A stretch of 45,420 bases of DNA from Oscillatoriales cyanobacterium CG2_30_40_61 (GTDB taxonomy: Bacteria > Cyanobacteriota > Cyanobacteriia > Cyanobacteriales > Microcoleaceae), in the NCBI GenBank assembly GCA_001873365.1, contig MNYZ01000097.1, positions 1,040 to 46,459 on the forward strand. Direction: 5' to 3'. Under the pieces are notes generated by a model that made no database searches, had not been told where the DNA came from, and was given only the letters and a program-made list of their open reading frames with translations. Below are positions 34,552 to 43,577 of the stretch, in pieces. Positions within the stretch are counted from its first letter, which is position 1. Every line of letters begins with the position of its first letter. Position numbers and translations under genes: made by a program.

Positions 34552-34926
34552 CTATAATTTATATTCTAAAGGTTGACAAAATTGCTCAATTCCCGATTTC
34601 ACCGCATAAATGACAACCGGAGTAATTAATAGGGCGGGACATTGATTTTCGCCAATTAGAGATTCTACCATGGCTGTAATATTACCCTTGATTAATTCTT
34701 CCCGCAGGTCTTTATTACACAAACTAACTCGATATCGTTTGGCTAAACCATCTAACCAATTTTCAGAAGTATCAGGTGACTGACCCACATAAATTGCCAT
34801 TTCAATGGCCGCATCTTCGAGATCTCCTTCACAATTTTCAATTCTATCTAAAGCTTCTAAAGCAACGGAATATTCAGCTAATTGTGAGCGAAATTGAGCA
34901 ATTTCCTGAGATGTGAGAATAATCAT
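34552..34926 (-). CDS. conserved hypothetical cyanobacterial protein
   Basis: 124 residues, mostly helical and acidic (IAQFRSQLAEYSVALEALDRIENCEGDLEDAAIEMAIYVGQ). No membrane helix, signal peptide or catalytic motif. A small basic element, LAKRYRVSLCNKDLREELIKG, follows. It lies 17 bp downstream of ruvC on the same strand, so they may be one transcript. Function unknown; context does not prove involvement in recombination. I do not recognise a named family. Confidence 0.65.
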   Translation of the reverse strand: MIILTSQEIAQFRSQLAEYSVALEALDRIENCEGDLEDAAIEMAIYVGQSPDTSENWLDGLAKRYRVSLCNKDLREELIKGNITAMVESLIGENQCPALLITPVVIYAVKSGIEQFCQPLEYKL

Positions 34927-34943
34927 AAATAATCCGTTATACT

Positions 34944-35465
34944 TCAGTGAATTAATTCGTATTGGAAAATTATATCAGGATCAAACCAAGCGGTTAAAGC
35001 AGTGGCTAAAGCATCCGCAGCATCATCAGGTCTAGGAATTTCTGTTAAATTCAATTCCCTAGCCACCGCTGCTTGAACTTGATATTTGTCCGCATTGCCA
35101 TGTCCGGTCAAAGCCTTTTTAACTTGACCAGGAGTAAACTCAATTAACGGAATCTGGTGTTGAGCCAAGACTAATAATAACACTCCTTTGGCTTGAGCAA
35201 CGGCAATGGTATTTGCCATGCGATAAAAAAATAGTTTTTCCACAATAGCTAAATCGGGTTTTATCTGGGTTAATAACTGGTTTAAATCCTCATAAATAAT
35301 ACATAAACGCTTGCCTAATTCAGTTTTAGCTGGGGTTTTAATTACCCCAAAATCAATTAAAGAAACCGCTTCTTGTTCTTGAGTTTTATCGTTAATTTGA
35401 CATTCAATGGCTCCAAATCCTAATATGGCTAAACCCGGATCAAAACCTAAAATTATTTTTTTCAT
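34944..35465 (-). CDS. ruvC: Holliday junction endonuclease RuvC
   Basis: 173 residues. It cuts Holliday junctions symmetrically in homologous recombination. Catalytic acids are visible in [11 protein letters not shown] (Asp8), [12 protein letters not shown] (Glu in VEK), and [14 protein letters not shown] (Asp pair at about 145-146). [20 protein letters not shown] is the conserved DNA-binding segment. Length is normal. Upstream is a repeat-rich intergenic segment that separates it from chlI; downstream is the conserved hypothetical gene. Confidence 0.92.
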   Translation of the reverse strand: MKKIILGFDPGLAILGFGAIECQINDKTQEQEAVSLIDFGVIKTPAKTELGKRLCIIYEDLNQLLTQIKPDLAIVEKLFFYRMANTIAVAQAKGVLLLVLAQHQIPLIEFTPGQVKKALTGHGNADKYQVQAAVARELNLTEIPRPDDAADALATALTAWFDPDIIFQYELIH

Positions 35466-35488
35466 CTGAAAACTGCTATAAGTGGCTC

Positions 35489-35638
35489 CCGGTTTGATCC
35501 CCCCTAACCCCCCTTAAAAATGGGGGAACCGGAGTTATAAAATCCCTGGTTTTTTTCTAGTTGGGAAAGTTCCGATCAAAGTCCCCCTTGGGAAGGGGGA
35601 TTTAAGGGGATCAGATTTCGGCTGTAATCAGGGATTTT
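35489..35638. repeat. MITE-like repeat element (GATCCCCC type)
   Basis: Nested inverted repeats: ccggtt (35489-35494) pairs with aaccgg (35527-35532); aaaatccctg (35539-35548) pairs perfectly with cagggatttt (35629-35638); and cccccttgggaaggggg forms a tight hairpin (35583-35599). GATCCCC...-type ends at 35496 and about 35606-35612 are inverted with respect to each other. This is a well-known kind of dispersed sequence in cyanobacterial genomes, with no coding capacity. Confidence 0.7.
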
Positions 35639-35673
35639 CCACTTCAATTAACCCTACACGAATTCACCTGTCA

Positions 35674-36765
35674 CTAGGCATCAGGTAAACCAAAGACTTG
35701 ACGAAAAACCTTTTGAACTTTGAAACCAGAATCAATAGTTTCTAAGGGATCTTTGCGTAAACGGTGACGCAAACATAAGGTAATCACCCGTTGAATATCA
35801 TCGACGGTGACTTCTGTGCGTCCTTCAAAAGCTGTTAAGGCTTTAGCCGCCCGGTTACTAACAATATCTCCGCGTAAACCATCCACATCTAATTCTGAAC
35901 AAATCTGGGAAATTTTTACCCGTAAATCATAATCAATTTCTACAGAAGGGAGGAGATTTTGCGCTTCTACCAGTTTATGTTGTAATTGGTTTTGGTCATT
36001 AATATGGGTTTCTAAAAAGCTTTGAGGATTTTGATCAAAAGAGGTTCTTTCTTCAACAATTTTAACTCGTAAATTCGGCTCTTTTACAGTTCTAATTTCG
36101 GCGTGCATTCCAAACCGATCTAATAATTGTGGACGTAACTCCCCTTCTTCGGGGTTTCCCGAACCGACTAACACAAACCGGGCGGGGTGACGGATGGAAA
36201 TTCCCTCCCGTTCCACGGTGTTCCAACCACTGGCCGCCGAGTCTAACAAGACGTCAACTAAGTGATCATCGAGGAGGTTGACTTCATCCACATACAAAAT
36301 CCCCCGATTTGCTTTGGCCAAAAGTCCGGGTTCAAAGGCTTTCACCCCTTCAGATAGGGCTTTTTCAATGTCAATTGTGCCACAAACTCGGTCTTCCGTG
36401 GCCCCTAAAGGCAAATCTACCATCGGGACTTTTTTCCGAGATACGGGAATATCCTGATGCTGGCTCAGACGTTCGCGGACGTTATCACTCATCAATTCCG
36501 CATCGGTGGGATGGCTATTAAAGGGGTCATCGGCGATGACTTCAATTTCCGGTAGTAAGTCCGCTAGGGCGCGGATAGTCGTGGATTTTCCTGTGCCGCG
36601 ATCGCCCATAATCATCACACCACCGATTTTCGGATCGATAGTATTTAAAATTAAAGCTAGTTTCATTTCTTCCTGGCCGACAATTGCGGTGAAGGGAAAA
36701 ACAGGACGACGAGACAGGTTGACCGTTGTTTGTGTATCTTTTGGCGTGACGACAGTTGAACTCAC
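35674..36765 (-). CDS. chlI: magnesium chelatase ATPase subunit I
   Basis: 363 residues. AAA+ ATPase that drives insertion of Mg2+ into protoporphyrin IX, the first committed step of chlorophyll synthesis, together with ChlD and ChlH. Walker A is GDRGTGKST (54-62); Walker B is [10 protein letters not shown]; further ChlI signatures are [42 protein letters not shown] and the C-terminal helical lid [11 protein letters not shown]. Length is usual. Divergent from the RodZ-like HTH gene; the 169-bp gap holds both promoters, which were not clearly identified. Confidence 0.95.
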   Translation of the reverse strand: MSSTVVTPKDTQTTVNLSRRPVFPFTAIVGQEEMKLALILNTIDPKIGGVMIMGDRGTGKSTTIRALADLLPEIEVIADDPFNSHPTDAELMSDNVRERLSQHQDIPVSRKKVPMVDLPLGATEDRVCGTIDIEKALSEGVKAFEPGLLAKANRGILYVDEVNLLDDHLVDVLLDSAASGWNTVEREGISIRHPARFVLVGSGNPEEGELRPQLLDRFGMHAEIRTVKEPNLRVKIVEERTSFDQNPQSFLETHINDQNQLQHKLVEAQNLLPSVEIDYDLRVKISQICSELDVDGLRGDIVSNRAAKALTAFEGRTEVTVDDIQRVITLCLRHRLRKDPLETIDSGFKVQKVFRQVFGLPDA

Positions 36766-36934
36766 AGTTTACTCTCAATTTCCAATATTAACGTAATTTA
36801 TTTTTACATATTCAGTTAAAAAATGCTGAAACATTTTGAGCAAAAAGATTTTTTCATAACCTCCGCATCCGGAATCACAACCAAACCATAGAAGAAATGA
36901 CTTAGATAGCTGGTATGGAGGCGGGGTATCAATT

Positions 36935-38008
36935 ATGGAACTAAATCCGGTCAATGGTTTTGGTGTGACAGCACCGACAACAGCAGAGGTCTCTCCTGAA
37001 GGTTTACGCTCCCTGGTGCGTCAAATTGAGGCAGAATTATATTGTAGTGAAGTCTATAATATTGCTCTAAAAAGTTTACAAAAAATGTTAGGACAGGCGG
37101 CAAGTAAAGCCGAAATTGTAATTAAAGCGGTGGGGCGAGAAGCCATTCAATTGTCTTTAAAACAACTGGCTATACAACAAACAGCTATTATTTCTACAAT
37201 ATCTTCTTCCCCCAATAATTCTATTTCCGTAACTGCTATTCCTGCGAATGATCCAGATATTTCTACTCCTACAGAAGTTCAAACTTTTGTAGTTTCTCCC
37301 CTGGGGTTAGTTGCGGGATATCAAGCACTGGATTTAACGGTAGAATCTCCAGAAGAAACTTCGACTATTTCTGCATCAGATCATATTCCTAAAACTAAAA
37401 CTAAAACTCAACGTCCAAATCAAGCAGAAATCAATCATCAAATTCATGAAAAACAAAAGATTTATTTACAAGAAATTGGGGTAGAACTGCGTAAAGCTAG
37501 AGAATCTTACAACCTCAGTTTACAGCAAATGCACTATTTTACTTTAGTTCCTTTGCATCATTTAGAAGCTTTAGAACAGGGAAAACTTGAGGCTTTACCC
37601 GAAGATATTTATATTCGCGGGTTTATTTATCGGGTGGCGAATGCTTTGGGCTTAGAAGGGGGAAAACTAGCATCTTCTTTTCCTTGTTTGGAATTTAATC
37701 AACCCTTGGGAAAGTCTAATTCTCAGGTTGATGTTGATTCAGAATTTTACCTTAATTCCGTCCATTTATATTTGGGTTATGCGGCGATTTTAGCTAGTTC
37801 TATGGGGGGAGTGGCTTGGTTATCTCAACAAAGTGTTCCTGATGTAACTCTCCCTCCCGATATTCAGAATTTATTAGAACAAAAAGTTCCTCAATCTCGC
37901 CACCAAGAACCAACAAATCCCATACCCGGGAGACAATCAAAAACCCATGATATTCAGATTAGTTCGGATTTTTCTCCACCAGAAATGATAGAAGTTGCAA
38001 CTTCTTAA
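36935..38008 (+). CDS. RodZ-like HTH_25 domain membrane protein
   Basis: 357 residues. Residues 20-85 form a helical N-terminal domain (LRSLVRQIEAELYCSEVYNIALKSLQKML) unlike typical RodZ. The HTH_25 domain is at about 178-245 (IYLQEIGVELRKARESYNLSLQQMHYF... EDIYIRGFIYRVANALG). One weak transmembrane helix is at 278-297. The C-terminal part is short and disordered. RodZ usually has the HTH at the N-terminus and shapes cells through MreB, so function here is uncertain. Ribosome-binding context: tatggaggcgggg before the ATG. Confidence 0.78.
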   Translation: MELNPVNGFGVTAPTTAEVSPEGLRSLVRQIEAELYCSEVYNIALKSLQKMLGQAASKAEIVIKAVGREAIQLSLKQLAIQQTAIISTISSSPNNSISVTAIPANDPDISTPTEVQTFVVSPLGLVAGYQALDLTVESPEETSTISASDHIPKTKTKTQRPNQAEINHQIHEKQKIYLQEIGVELRKARESYNLSLQQMHYFTLVPLHHLEALEQGKLEALPEDIYIRGFIYRVANALGLEGGKLASSFPCLEFNQPLGKSNSQVDVDSEFYLNSVHLYLGYAAILASSMGGVAWLSQQSVPDVTLPPDIQNLLEQKVPQSRHQEPTNPIPGRQSKTHDIQISSDFSPPEMIEVATS

Positions 38009-38025
38009 CCCTAATTAATTATATC

Positions 38026-38676
38026 CTATATTTTCTGAAAAATCAAGGATAAATTATTAGCTGGCATGGGGACAACTTCCACTAATTGCAAATTTTCTAA
38101 GGTTGCAATTGCAACAACTTCTTCTAAATTTCTCACGCCCCATTCTGGATTAGATAACCGCAAAGAAGTATCAAAATCTTGATTACTTGGTGCGGTGTGT
38201 TTGCCATTTTGTTTATAGGGGCCGTATAAATATAAAATTCCTCCTGGGGGTAAAATTCGATTAGCACCTGCGATTAATTGGAGGCAAGCTGACCATGGGG
38301 AAATATGAATCATATTAATATTAACTATGGCATTAATCGGAAATTCCTGTAAGCAAAAGGGCAGTTTTAAATCGGGATTTTCGACTAACCAAAGAGATTT
38401 TTGTACATCTAATTCTAAAGGAGGAAATAAATTATCTGAAGGAAAATAGGTTTCCCAAGCTAAAATACTGGCTTGCAAAAGCGGATTAACTTCCGATGGC
38501 AACCATTTTCTAGGTTTTAATTCAGGGGCAAAAAATACCGCGTGTTGTCCCGTACCACTGGCAATTTCTAAAACTGTTCCTGTGGCTGGAAGTACCCGTT
38601 TTAATACCTCTAAAATTGGTTGTTGATTTCGTTCTGTCGCCGGGGCATATTGTCTAGCATCGTTGATATAATTCAT
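38026..38676 (-). CDS. DUF938 family class I SAM-dependent methyltransferase
   Basis: 216 residues. The DUF938 opening is DARQYAPATERNQQPILEVL. Motif I, GTVLEIASGTGQHAVFFAP, binds SAM. The substrate pocket region reads PINAIVNINMIHISPWSACLQLIAGANRIL with LYLYGPYKQNGKH and CAPSNQDFD-like sequence. Cytoplasmic. Substrate unknown for the family. It lies between RodZ-like and the CHASE2 gene with no operon partner. The stretch 38684-38708 before it has a short TAACTGA heptamer repeat. Confidence 0.88.
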   Translation of the reverse strand: MNYINDARQYAPATERNQQPILEVLKRVLPATGTVLEIASGTGQHAVFFAPELKPRKWLPSEVNPLLQASILAWETYFPSDNLFPPLELDVQKSLWLVENPDLKLPFCLQEFPINAIVNINMIHISPWSACLQLIAGANRILPPGGILYLYGPYKQNGKHTAPSNQDFDTSLRLSNPEWGVRNLEEVVAIATLENLQLVEVVPMPANNLSLIFQKI

Positions 38677-38683
38677 TTTGTTA

Positions 38684-38708
38684 ATGGGTCATAAACTGAT
38701 AACTGATT
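38684..38708. repeat. short TAACTGA heptamer repeat
   Basis: Reads aaactga taactga with a partial third unit. It is the same heptamer as at 199-222 and 42367-42416. Confidence 0.55.
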
Positions 38709-41282
38709 TTACCACTGCGGATTAGATTCAACAAAGGCTGTTACAATGTCTGGAGGAACAGGTTTAAGAAAGAAATACCCTTGAGCATATTCACACCCTA
38801 GAGAGCGTAATTGTGTCAGTTGATAAGCGGTTTCTACTCCTTCAGCAACGACCTCTTTATTTAAGGCATGAGCTAACCGAATAATCGTGCGGACAATGAC
38901 TAAATTTTCTCCCGCTTCATCTGCTTCAATTTTTCCCACAAAAGATCGATCAATTTTCAGTGTATCAATGGGAAATCGAGGTAAATAACTTAAGGAAGAA
39001 AACCCTGTCCCAAAATCATCAATACTTAATCTTAACCCCAAAGATTTTAACCGGTTTAATAAATTAATAGTTGCCTCTAAATCATCCATAATCACACTTT
39101 CTGTAATTTCCAATCTCAACCCATTCGGGTTAATTCCTGAAGTTTTAATAATCTCTTGAATTTGTTCGATTAAGTCAAGTTGAAAAAACTGTCTAGCGGA
39201 TAAATTCACTCCTAAAATTAATTCCGGTTGCCAATTAAATTGTTGTTGCCAAATTTTTAATTGATTACAGGCTTCTTGAATTGCCCATTTCCCCATGGGG
39301 ACAATCAATCCAGTCTCTTTTGCCGTAGCCATAAATCCTTCTGGGGTAACTAATCCTTCCTCGGGATGTTGCCATCGAATTAGGGCTTCAAACCCAGAAA
39401 TTTTACCGGATTTCAATTCAATCACTGGTTGATAATATAAGACAAATTCTTGACGCTTTAGGGCTAATCTTAAAGAGGTTTCTAATTCTAATTGCTCGAT
39501 GCCATTAACGTGCATGGTCTGTTCAAAAACCTGGATCATTCCCTTTCCCAAACTGCGGGCGCGATACATCGCAGTATGGGCATTTCTTAATAAATAATCT
39601 GCCTTTCCTTCGGCGGTTTGACTGAAAGCAATTCCCATACTTAAAGTTATAAAAATATCATGATTATTCAATTTAAAAGAAGAAAAGAGACTATTTTGAA
39701 TGCGATTAGCTACAAAAATGGCATTTTCCGGGGACTTTAAATGTTCAATTAAAATTGCAAATTCATCGCCCCCTAACCTAGCAATAAGATCTTTATTTCT
39801 CAAACAATATTTGATTCTTTGGACAATCTCAATTAATAATTGATTTCCCGCTTCATATCCTAAACTATCATTAATTCGCTTAAATCGATCAATATTTAAA
39901 AACACAACTGCACATTGATATTGCTCATTTTTTGTATTTGCAATTGCCCATCTTACGTGATCTAAGAATAAAATACGGTTAGGTAATCCGGTCAAGGTAT
40001 CATGCAAAGAATTATGAATTTGTTTATAACCAATCACTCCTGTTCCTGACAAAAATAAGGAAAAAATAGGAGCAATAATAGGAACCCAAATATTTAATAA
40101 AAATAGTCCGTAGCTAGTTCCAAATAAACTCACAATTCCAATTAATAAAGCTCCCCCCTGGTTCAGAGGATGGGAAATTTGCCACATTAATATTCCCCCT
40201 ACTATTGCCCAAATTCCTATCCAGAATAGTTCTAAAAATTGAGGTATAAACCTAAATAAATCCGAGGTAGATAATAGGTTCGGAGATTGATAACTTAGGG
40301 TAGAATTAATAATCTGGCTGACCATTTGAGCATGGATGAGTACCCCAGGCATTTTAAAATCATCCCCGGCTTTTATACTATAGGGAGTTAAGAAAACATC
40401 GGGAATACTCGGAGCGGTTGTACCAATTAAAATGATTTTATTTTTAATCCATGTTGGGTCAACTTGATTTGATAAAACCTCTCCGATACTGACAATTCTA
40501 GCAATTTCTGGAGTTCGATAATTGAGCAGAATTTGGTAGCCTCGATCATCAATATTACCATAGCCTCCATCTCCAGATTTCAATGGGAAAAATACAGTTT
40601 TTCCCAGTTCCATATATTGAGGATATTGGCTATTGTTTTTAGGCTCAATTCCCTGGGATTTTAAGTAAATTAATGCTAGTTGTAAAGAAAAAGCAAAAAC
40701 CGTTTGATTATCTTGACCACTAGCAAATAATAACTGGCGACGCACCACCCCATCCGGGTCTAATACTAAATCATTAAATCCAATTTTTTCCGGGGAAATT
40801 CCCGGGGGAGGTGACACGCTAGGATTTTTAGAATTTCCGATTGTTGTAATTACAATAACATTATCTGCTTTTAACTGCTGTAATAATTTAGCGCCCCCCG
40901 GTTCTCGGGGTAAATCTCGGTATAAATCTAACCCAATTACCCGGGGTTGATGTTGTTGAAGTTTAGCAAAAACCTCTGCCAAAACTTGATCGGTCAAAGG
41001 CCATTGTTTTTGAGATTGGATATCATCTTCAGTAATAGCAACAACTAATAGGTTAGGATCGGGTTCAGGAATAGACCGCAAACAGATTAAGGCGTCAAAC
41101 ATTCTTAATTCTAACGGTTCTAACCAGCCTAATTTTTGAGATCCGACCACAAACACCGTAATGATTAAACTGGTCGATAAAGCCGGGGATAACCGGACTA
41201 AGGAGGGTAAAATTTTTCCCTGATCTGCGGGCATAGGTAAGGATAACCAAGTTTTGAGAAAACGCCACTTTCGAGAAAACAT
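38709..41282 (-). CDS. CHASE2-GGDEF-EAL c-di-GMP signalling protein
   Basis: 857 residues. An N-terminal membrane helix (about 33-53) is followed by an extracellular CHASE2 sensor domain (to about 345), two to three further helices (350-425), GGDEF (about 440-595) and EAL (605-850). GGDEF motif is intact (RLGGDEF) with RNKD five residues before it, the I-site for feedback inhibition. EAL is intact: EALIRW, NLSARQF, EITES, IDDFGTGFSSLSYLPRFPIDTLKID and AEGVET. Both synthesis and degradation of c-di-GMP are thus possible. The sensed ligand is unknown. Confidence 0.93.
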   Translation of the reverse strand: MFSRKWRFLKTWLSLPMPADQGKILPSLVRLSPALSTSLIITVFVVGSQKLGWLEPLELRMFDALICLRSIPEPDPNLLVVAITEDDIQSQKQWPLTDQVLAEVFAKLQQHQPRVIGLDLYRDLPREPGGAKLLQQLKADNVIVITTIGNSKNPSVSPPPGISPEKIGFNDLVLDPDGVVRRQLLFASGQDNQTVFAFSLQLALIYLKSQGIEPKNNSQYPQYMELGKTVFFPLKSGDGGYGNIDDRGYQILLNYRTPEIARIVSIGEVLSNQVDPTWIKNKIILIGTTAPSIPDVFLTPYSIKAGDDFKMPGVLIHAQMVSQIINSTLSYQSPNLLSTSDLFRFIPQFLELFWIGIWAIVGGILMWQISHPLNQGGALLIGIVSLFGTSYGLFLLNIWVPIIAPIFSLFLSGTGVIGYKQIHNSLHDTLTGLPNRILFLDHVRWAIANTKNEQYQCAVVFLNIDRFKRINDSLGYEAGNQLLIEIVQRIKYCLRNKDLIARLGGDEFAILIEHLKSPENAIFVANRIQNSLFSSFKLNNHDIFITLSMGIAFSQTAEGKADYLLRNAHTAMYRARSLGKGMIQVFEQTMHVNGIEQLELETSLRLALKRQEFVLYYQPVIELKSGKISGFEALIRWQHPEEGLVTPEGFMATAKETGLIVPMGKWAIQEACNQLKIWQQQFNWQPELILGVNLSARQFFQLDLIEQIQEIIKTSGINPNGLRLEITESVIMDDLEATINLLNRLKSLGLRLSIDDFGTGFSSLSYLPRFPIDTLKIDRSFVGKIEADEAGENLVIVRTIIRLAHALNKEVVAEGVETAYQLTQLRSLGCEYAQGYFFLKPVPPDIVTAFVESNPQW

Positions 41283-41401
41283 GAATTTAAGGTAAAATAT
41301 AAATACCAGGCATGATTTTAATTAAATGCTCCTTCTGGGTATAATTTACGCGAAATCTTTTCTGTGACTGGAAATTTTGACTGAGATCTATTGAATTTAT
41401 T

Positions 41402-42229
41402 ATGACTAATTCCCTGACTATTCCTGTAATTGTTAATGGCGCCGGCGGAAAAATGGGCCGCGAAGTGATTAAAGCGGTGGCTGCTTCTGCCGATATGACC
41501 TTGTTAGGGGCAATTGATCATAACCCGGCCTATCAAGAACAGGATGCGGGAACTTTGGCGGGAATTGACCCCCTAGAAGTTCCGATTACTAATGACCGCG
41601 AGGGAATGTTAGCCATGGCAGCCCAGGAAAAACAGCCCGGGGTGATGGTAGATTTTACCCATCCTGATTCAGTGTACGACAATATTCGGGCGGCGATCGC
41701 CTACGGGGTGCGTCCGGTTGTGGGAACTACGGGGTTAAGTCCAGCCCAAATTCAAGACTTAGCCGAATTTGCTGATAAAGCCAGTATGGGGTGTTTACTG
41801 ATTCCTAATTTTTCTATTGGCATGGTGTTATTACAACAGGCTGCTATTGCGGCTTCTCGCTATTTTGATCATGTGGAAATTATCGAATTACATCATAATC
41901 AAAAAGCCGATGCTCCCAGTGGTACAGCCATTCAAACAGCACAATTATTAGCAGAATTGGGGAAAACCTATAATTCTCCCCTGGTGACGGAAACCGAAAA
42001 AATAACCGGGGCTAGAGGTGCCGAAGCTGGAGAAGGAATTAGAATTCATAGTATCCGTTTACCCGGATTAATTGCCCATCAAGAGGTAATTTTTGGGGCG
42101 GCGGGTCAAATTTATACCTTACGTCATGATACTAGCGATCGCTCCTGTTATATGCCCGGAGTTCTACTGGCTATTCGCAAAGTTTTAGCCTTAAAAACCT
42201 TGGTTTATGGATTGGAAAAAATCTTATAG
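41402..42229 (+). CDS. dapB: 4-hydroxy-tetrahydrodipicolinate reductase
   Basis: 275 residues. Reduces hydroxy-tetrahydrodipicolinate with NAD(P)H in lysine and diaminopimelate synthesis for peptidoglycan. N-terminal nucleotide-binding motif [29 protein letters not shown]; catalytic [15 protein letters not shown] (His-His with Lys). The C-terminal block [20 protein letters not shown] is also typical. Length is normal. An intergenic composite repeat begins nine bases after its stop. Confidence 0.94.
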   Translation: MTNSLTIPVIVNGAGGKMGREVIKAVAASADMTLLGAIDHNPAYQEQDAGTLAGIDPLEVPITNDREGMLAMAAQEKQPGVMVDFTHPDSVYDNIRAAIAYGVRPVVGTTGLSPAQIQDLAEFADKASMGCLLIPNFSIGMVLLQQAAIAASRYFDHVEIIELHHNQKADAPSGTAIQTAQLLAELGKTYNSPLVTETEKITGARGAEAGEGIRIHSIRLPGLIAHQEVIFGAAGQIYTLRHDTSDRSCYMPGVLLAIRKVLALKTLVYGLEKIL

Positions 42230-42237
42230 TAGGGAAT

Positions 42238-42416
42238 GGGGAACAGGGAACAGGGAACAGGGAACAGGGAAGGCAGGGGGAGCCCGCGAAGTAAACTATT
42301 CCCATTACCCATTACCTATTCCCTTAAATCAAGGATTAGAACACTCAAACTTCCCTTGTCTCGATTAATAACTGATGACTAATAACTGATGACTGATAAC
42401 TGATAACTGGTAACTG
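42238..42416. repeat. composite STRR module (GGAACAG, TTACCCA, TAACTGA heptamers)
   Basis: Three heptamer blocks in series: ggaacag about five times (42238-42270), a linker starting ggcagggggagcccgcg (42271-42297), TTACCCA/TTACCTA units (42298-42323), a unique spacer of about 43 bp, and TAACTGA/TGACTGA seven times (42367-42416), up to the next gene's ATG. The order G-rich, TTACC, TAACTGA is the same as at 1-222. Confidence 0.9.
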
Positions 42417-42420
42417 AAAA

Positions 42421-43164
42421 ATGCTTATTCCGATAACTCGTAAAACTTTTGAAGAATTAATTCCCGCCGTGGCTACAGGGGAACAATATAAATATTGTTG
42501 GGGAAAGCCTCGGGAATTTTTAAAACGTCTATTGGTTTCGGCGGTTTGTTTAGCGGTTTGGATTTTTCTGGAATATACCGTAGAAGGAGATACCCTAAGA
42601 ATCCTAATATTAATAGCCGGAATTAGCTCCTCTTTGTATTGGTTATGGATGCCCGTTTGGGAAGCGAGTTGGCGGAATATTAAATATCGAAAATATCCCT
42701 ATGCGGGATTTTTACAGGGAAAAATTCTGGATTTTTATATTAGTGAAGCCGTCACCGAACAACAGGAATCTGTGAACAAGCGCGGAGAACTAATTATTAT
42801 TGAAAATTTGGAAAGAAGAATTAATGTAGAAGTCGGAGATGCCACTGGGTTTAGTACCTTAATTCAAGCCCCCCTAAATCGCAACCATAAACGCTTACGT
42901 CGGGGTCAAATTGCCCAAATGATGGTGATGTCTTATTTAGATGATTTAAGCGAAATTAACGAAGTTTCCGATATCTATATTCCCAGTCAAAATCTTTGGA
43001 TTAGTGACTATCCTTACGTCCGTCGAGATATTTTCAGAGAAATTAGTCATCGCTTCCAGTCCCGACGTCCGAAAAAAGCACCCCCATCTCGCCAAACTTC
43101 CGCAATTGAACGTTATCAACCCGCAAACGGTTATGATCAGGTTTATGATGATGATCAACCCTAA
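42421..43164 (+). CDS. conserved cyanobacterial membrane protein
   Basis: 247 residues. Two hydrophobic helices close together at about 36-52 and 58-77 (LLVSAVCLAVWIFLEY and LRILILIAGISSSLYWLWM), then a cytoplasmic-type domain: GELIIIENLERRINVEVGDATGFSTLIQAPLNRNHKRL, SYLDDLSEINEVSDIYIPSQNLWISDYPYVRRDIF. A basic, proline-rich tail ends it. Sometimes labelled phosphate ABC transporter permease, but it lacks the permease signature, so I do not support that name. Function unknown. The start ATG follows directly after a TAACTGA array, with no clear ribosome-binding site. Confidence 0.7.
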   Translation: MLIPITRKTFEELIPAVATGEQYKYCWGKPREFLKRLLVSAVCLAVWIFLEYTVEGDTLRILILIAGISSSLYWLWMPVWEASWRNIKYRKYPYAGFLQGKILDFYISEAVTEQQESVNKRGELIIIENLERRINVEVGDATGFSTLIQAPLNRNHKRLRRGQIAQMMVMSYLDDLSEINEVSDIYIPSQNLWISDYPYVRRDIFREISHRFQSRRPKKAPPSRQTSAIERYQPANGYDQVYDDDQP

Positions 43165-43577
43165 CCGGACAATTTCCTCAATAGATTAAATAATCTAATA
43201 CCTACAACCGAATAATTTTAAAATTCAAAATTATCCCCATTTCACAATTCTTAACAAAATCCCCACTAATGAGAAAAACTTCTATTAAGCCCACCACTTG
43301 ACAATACTTTCAGCGAATGTTAGAGTTTTAGTAAATAGACTATAGTTGGTCTTTCTATAACCATACCCCAAATCAGAAGCCACAAAGCCTATAAAAACTC
43401 TAAAAATCAACCAAAACCCCAAAAATCACCCCTAGTAAAACCCCATCATCAACTTTCTAAATTCCACCCTTTCCGAACACCCCTTGACAAAAAGACCAAA
43501 ATATGCTATGGGCTAACCAATAACTTAGTATTTTCCACCCCTTTGTGTCTTTGTGTCTTTGTGGTTAAATAAATTGA
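43165..43577. other. 413-bp intergenic region, G-poor, with promoter-like sequence, no gene seen
   Basis: Between convergent genes. Bases 43370-43480 contain few G on the plus strand (aaccccaaaaatcacccc-type), an unusual strand bias. A TTGACA at about 43298 is followed 17 bases later by TAGAGT, a promoter-like pair on the plus strand, and another TTGACA lies near 43484. A dispersed ctttgtgtc repeat ends the region (43541-43568). Confidence 0.5.
43541..43568. repeat. dispersed ctttgtgtc-type repeat, copy 3
   Basis: Reads ctttgtgtctttgtgtcttt then gtggttaa, the cleanest of three copies in the window. It lies at the 3' end of cobH. Confidence 0.75.

Noticed and set aside
42421-43164. Phosphate ABC transporter permease
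   Set aside because: Only two membrane helices and no permease motif; the name occurs for relatives but is not supported by the sequence.
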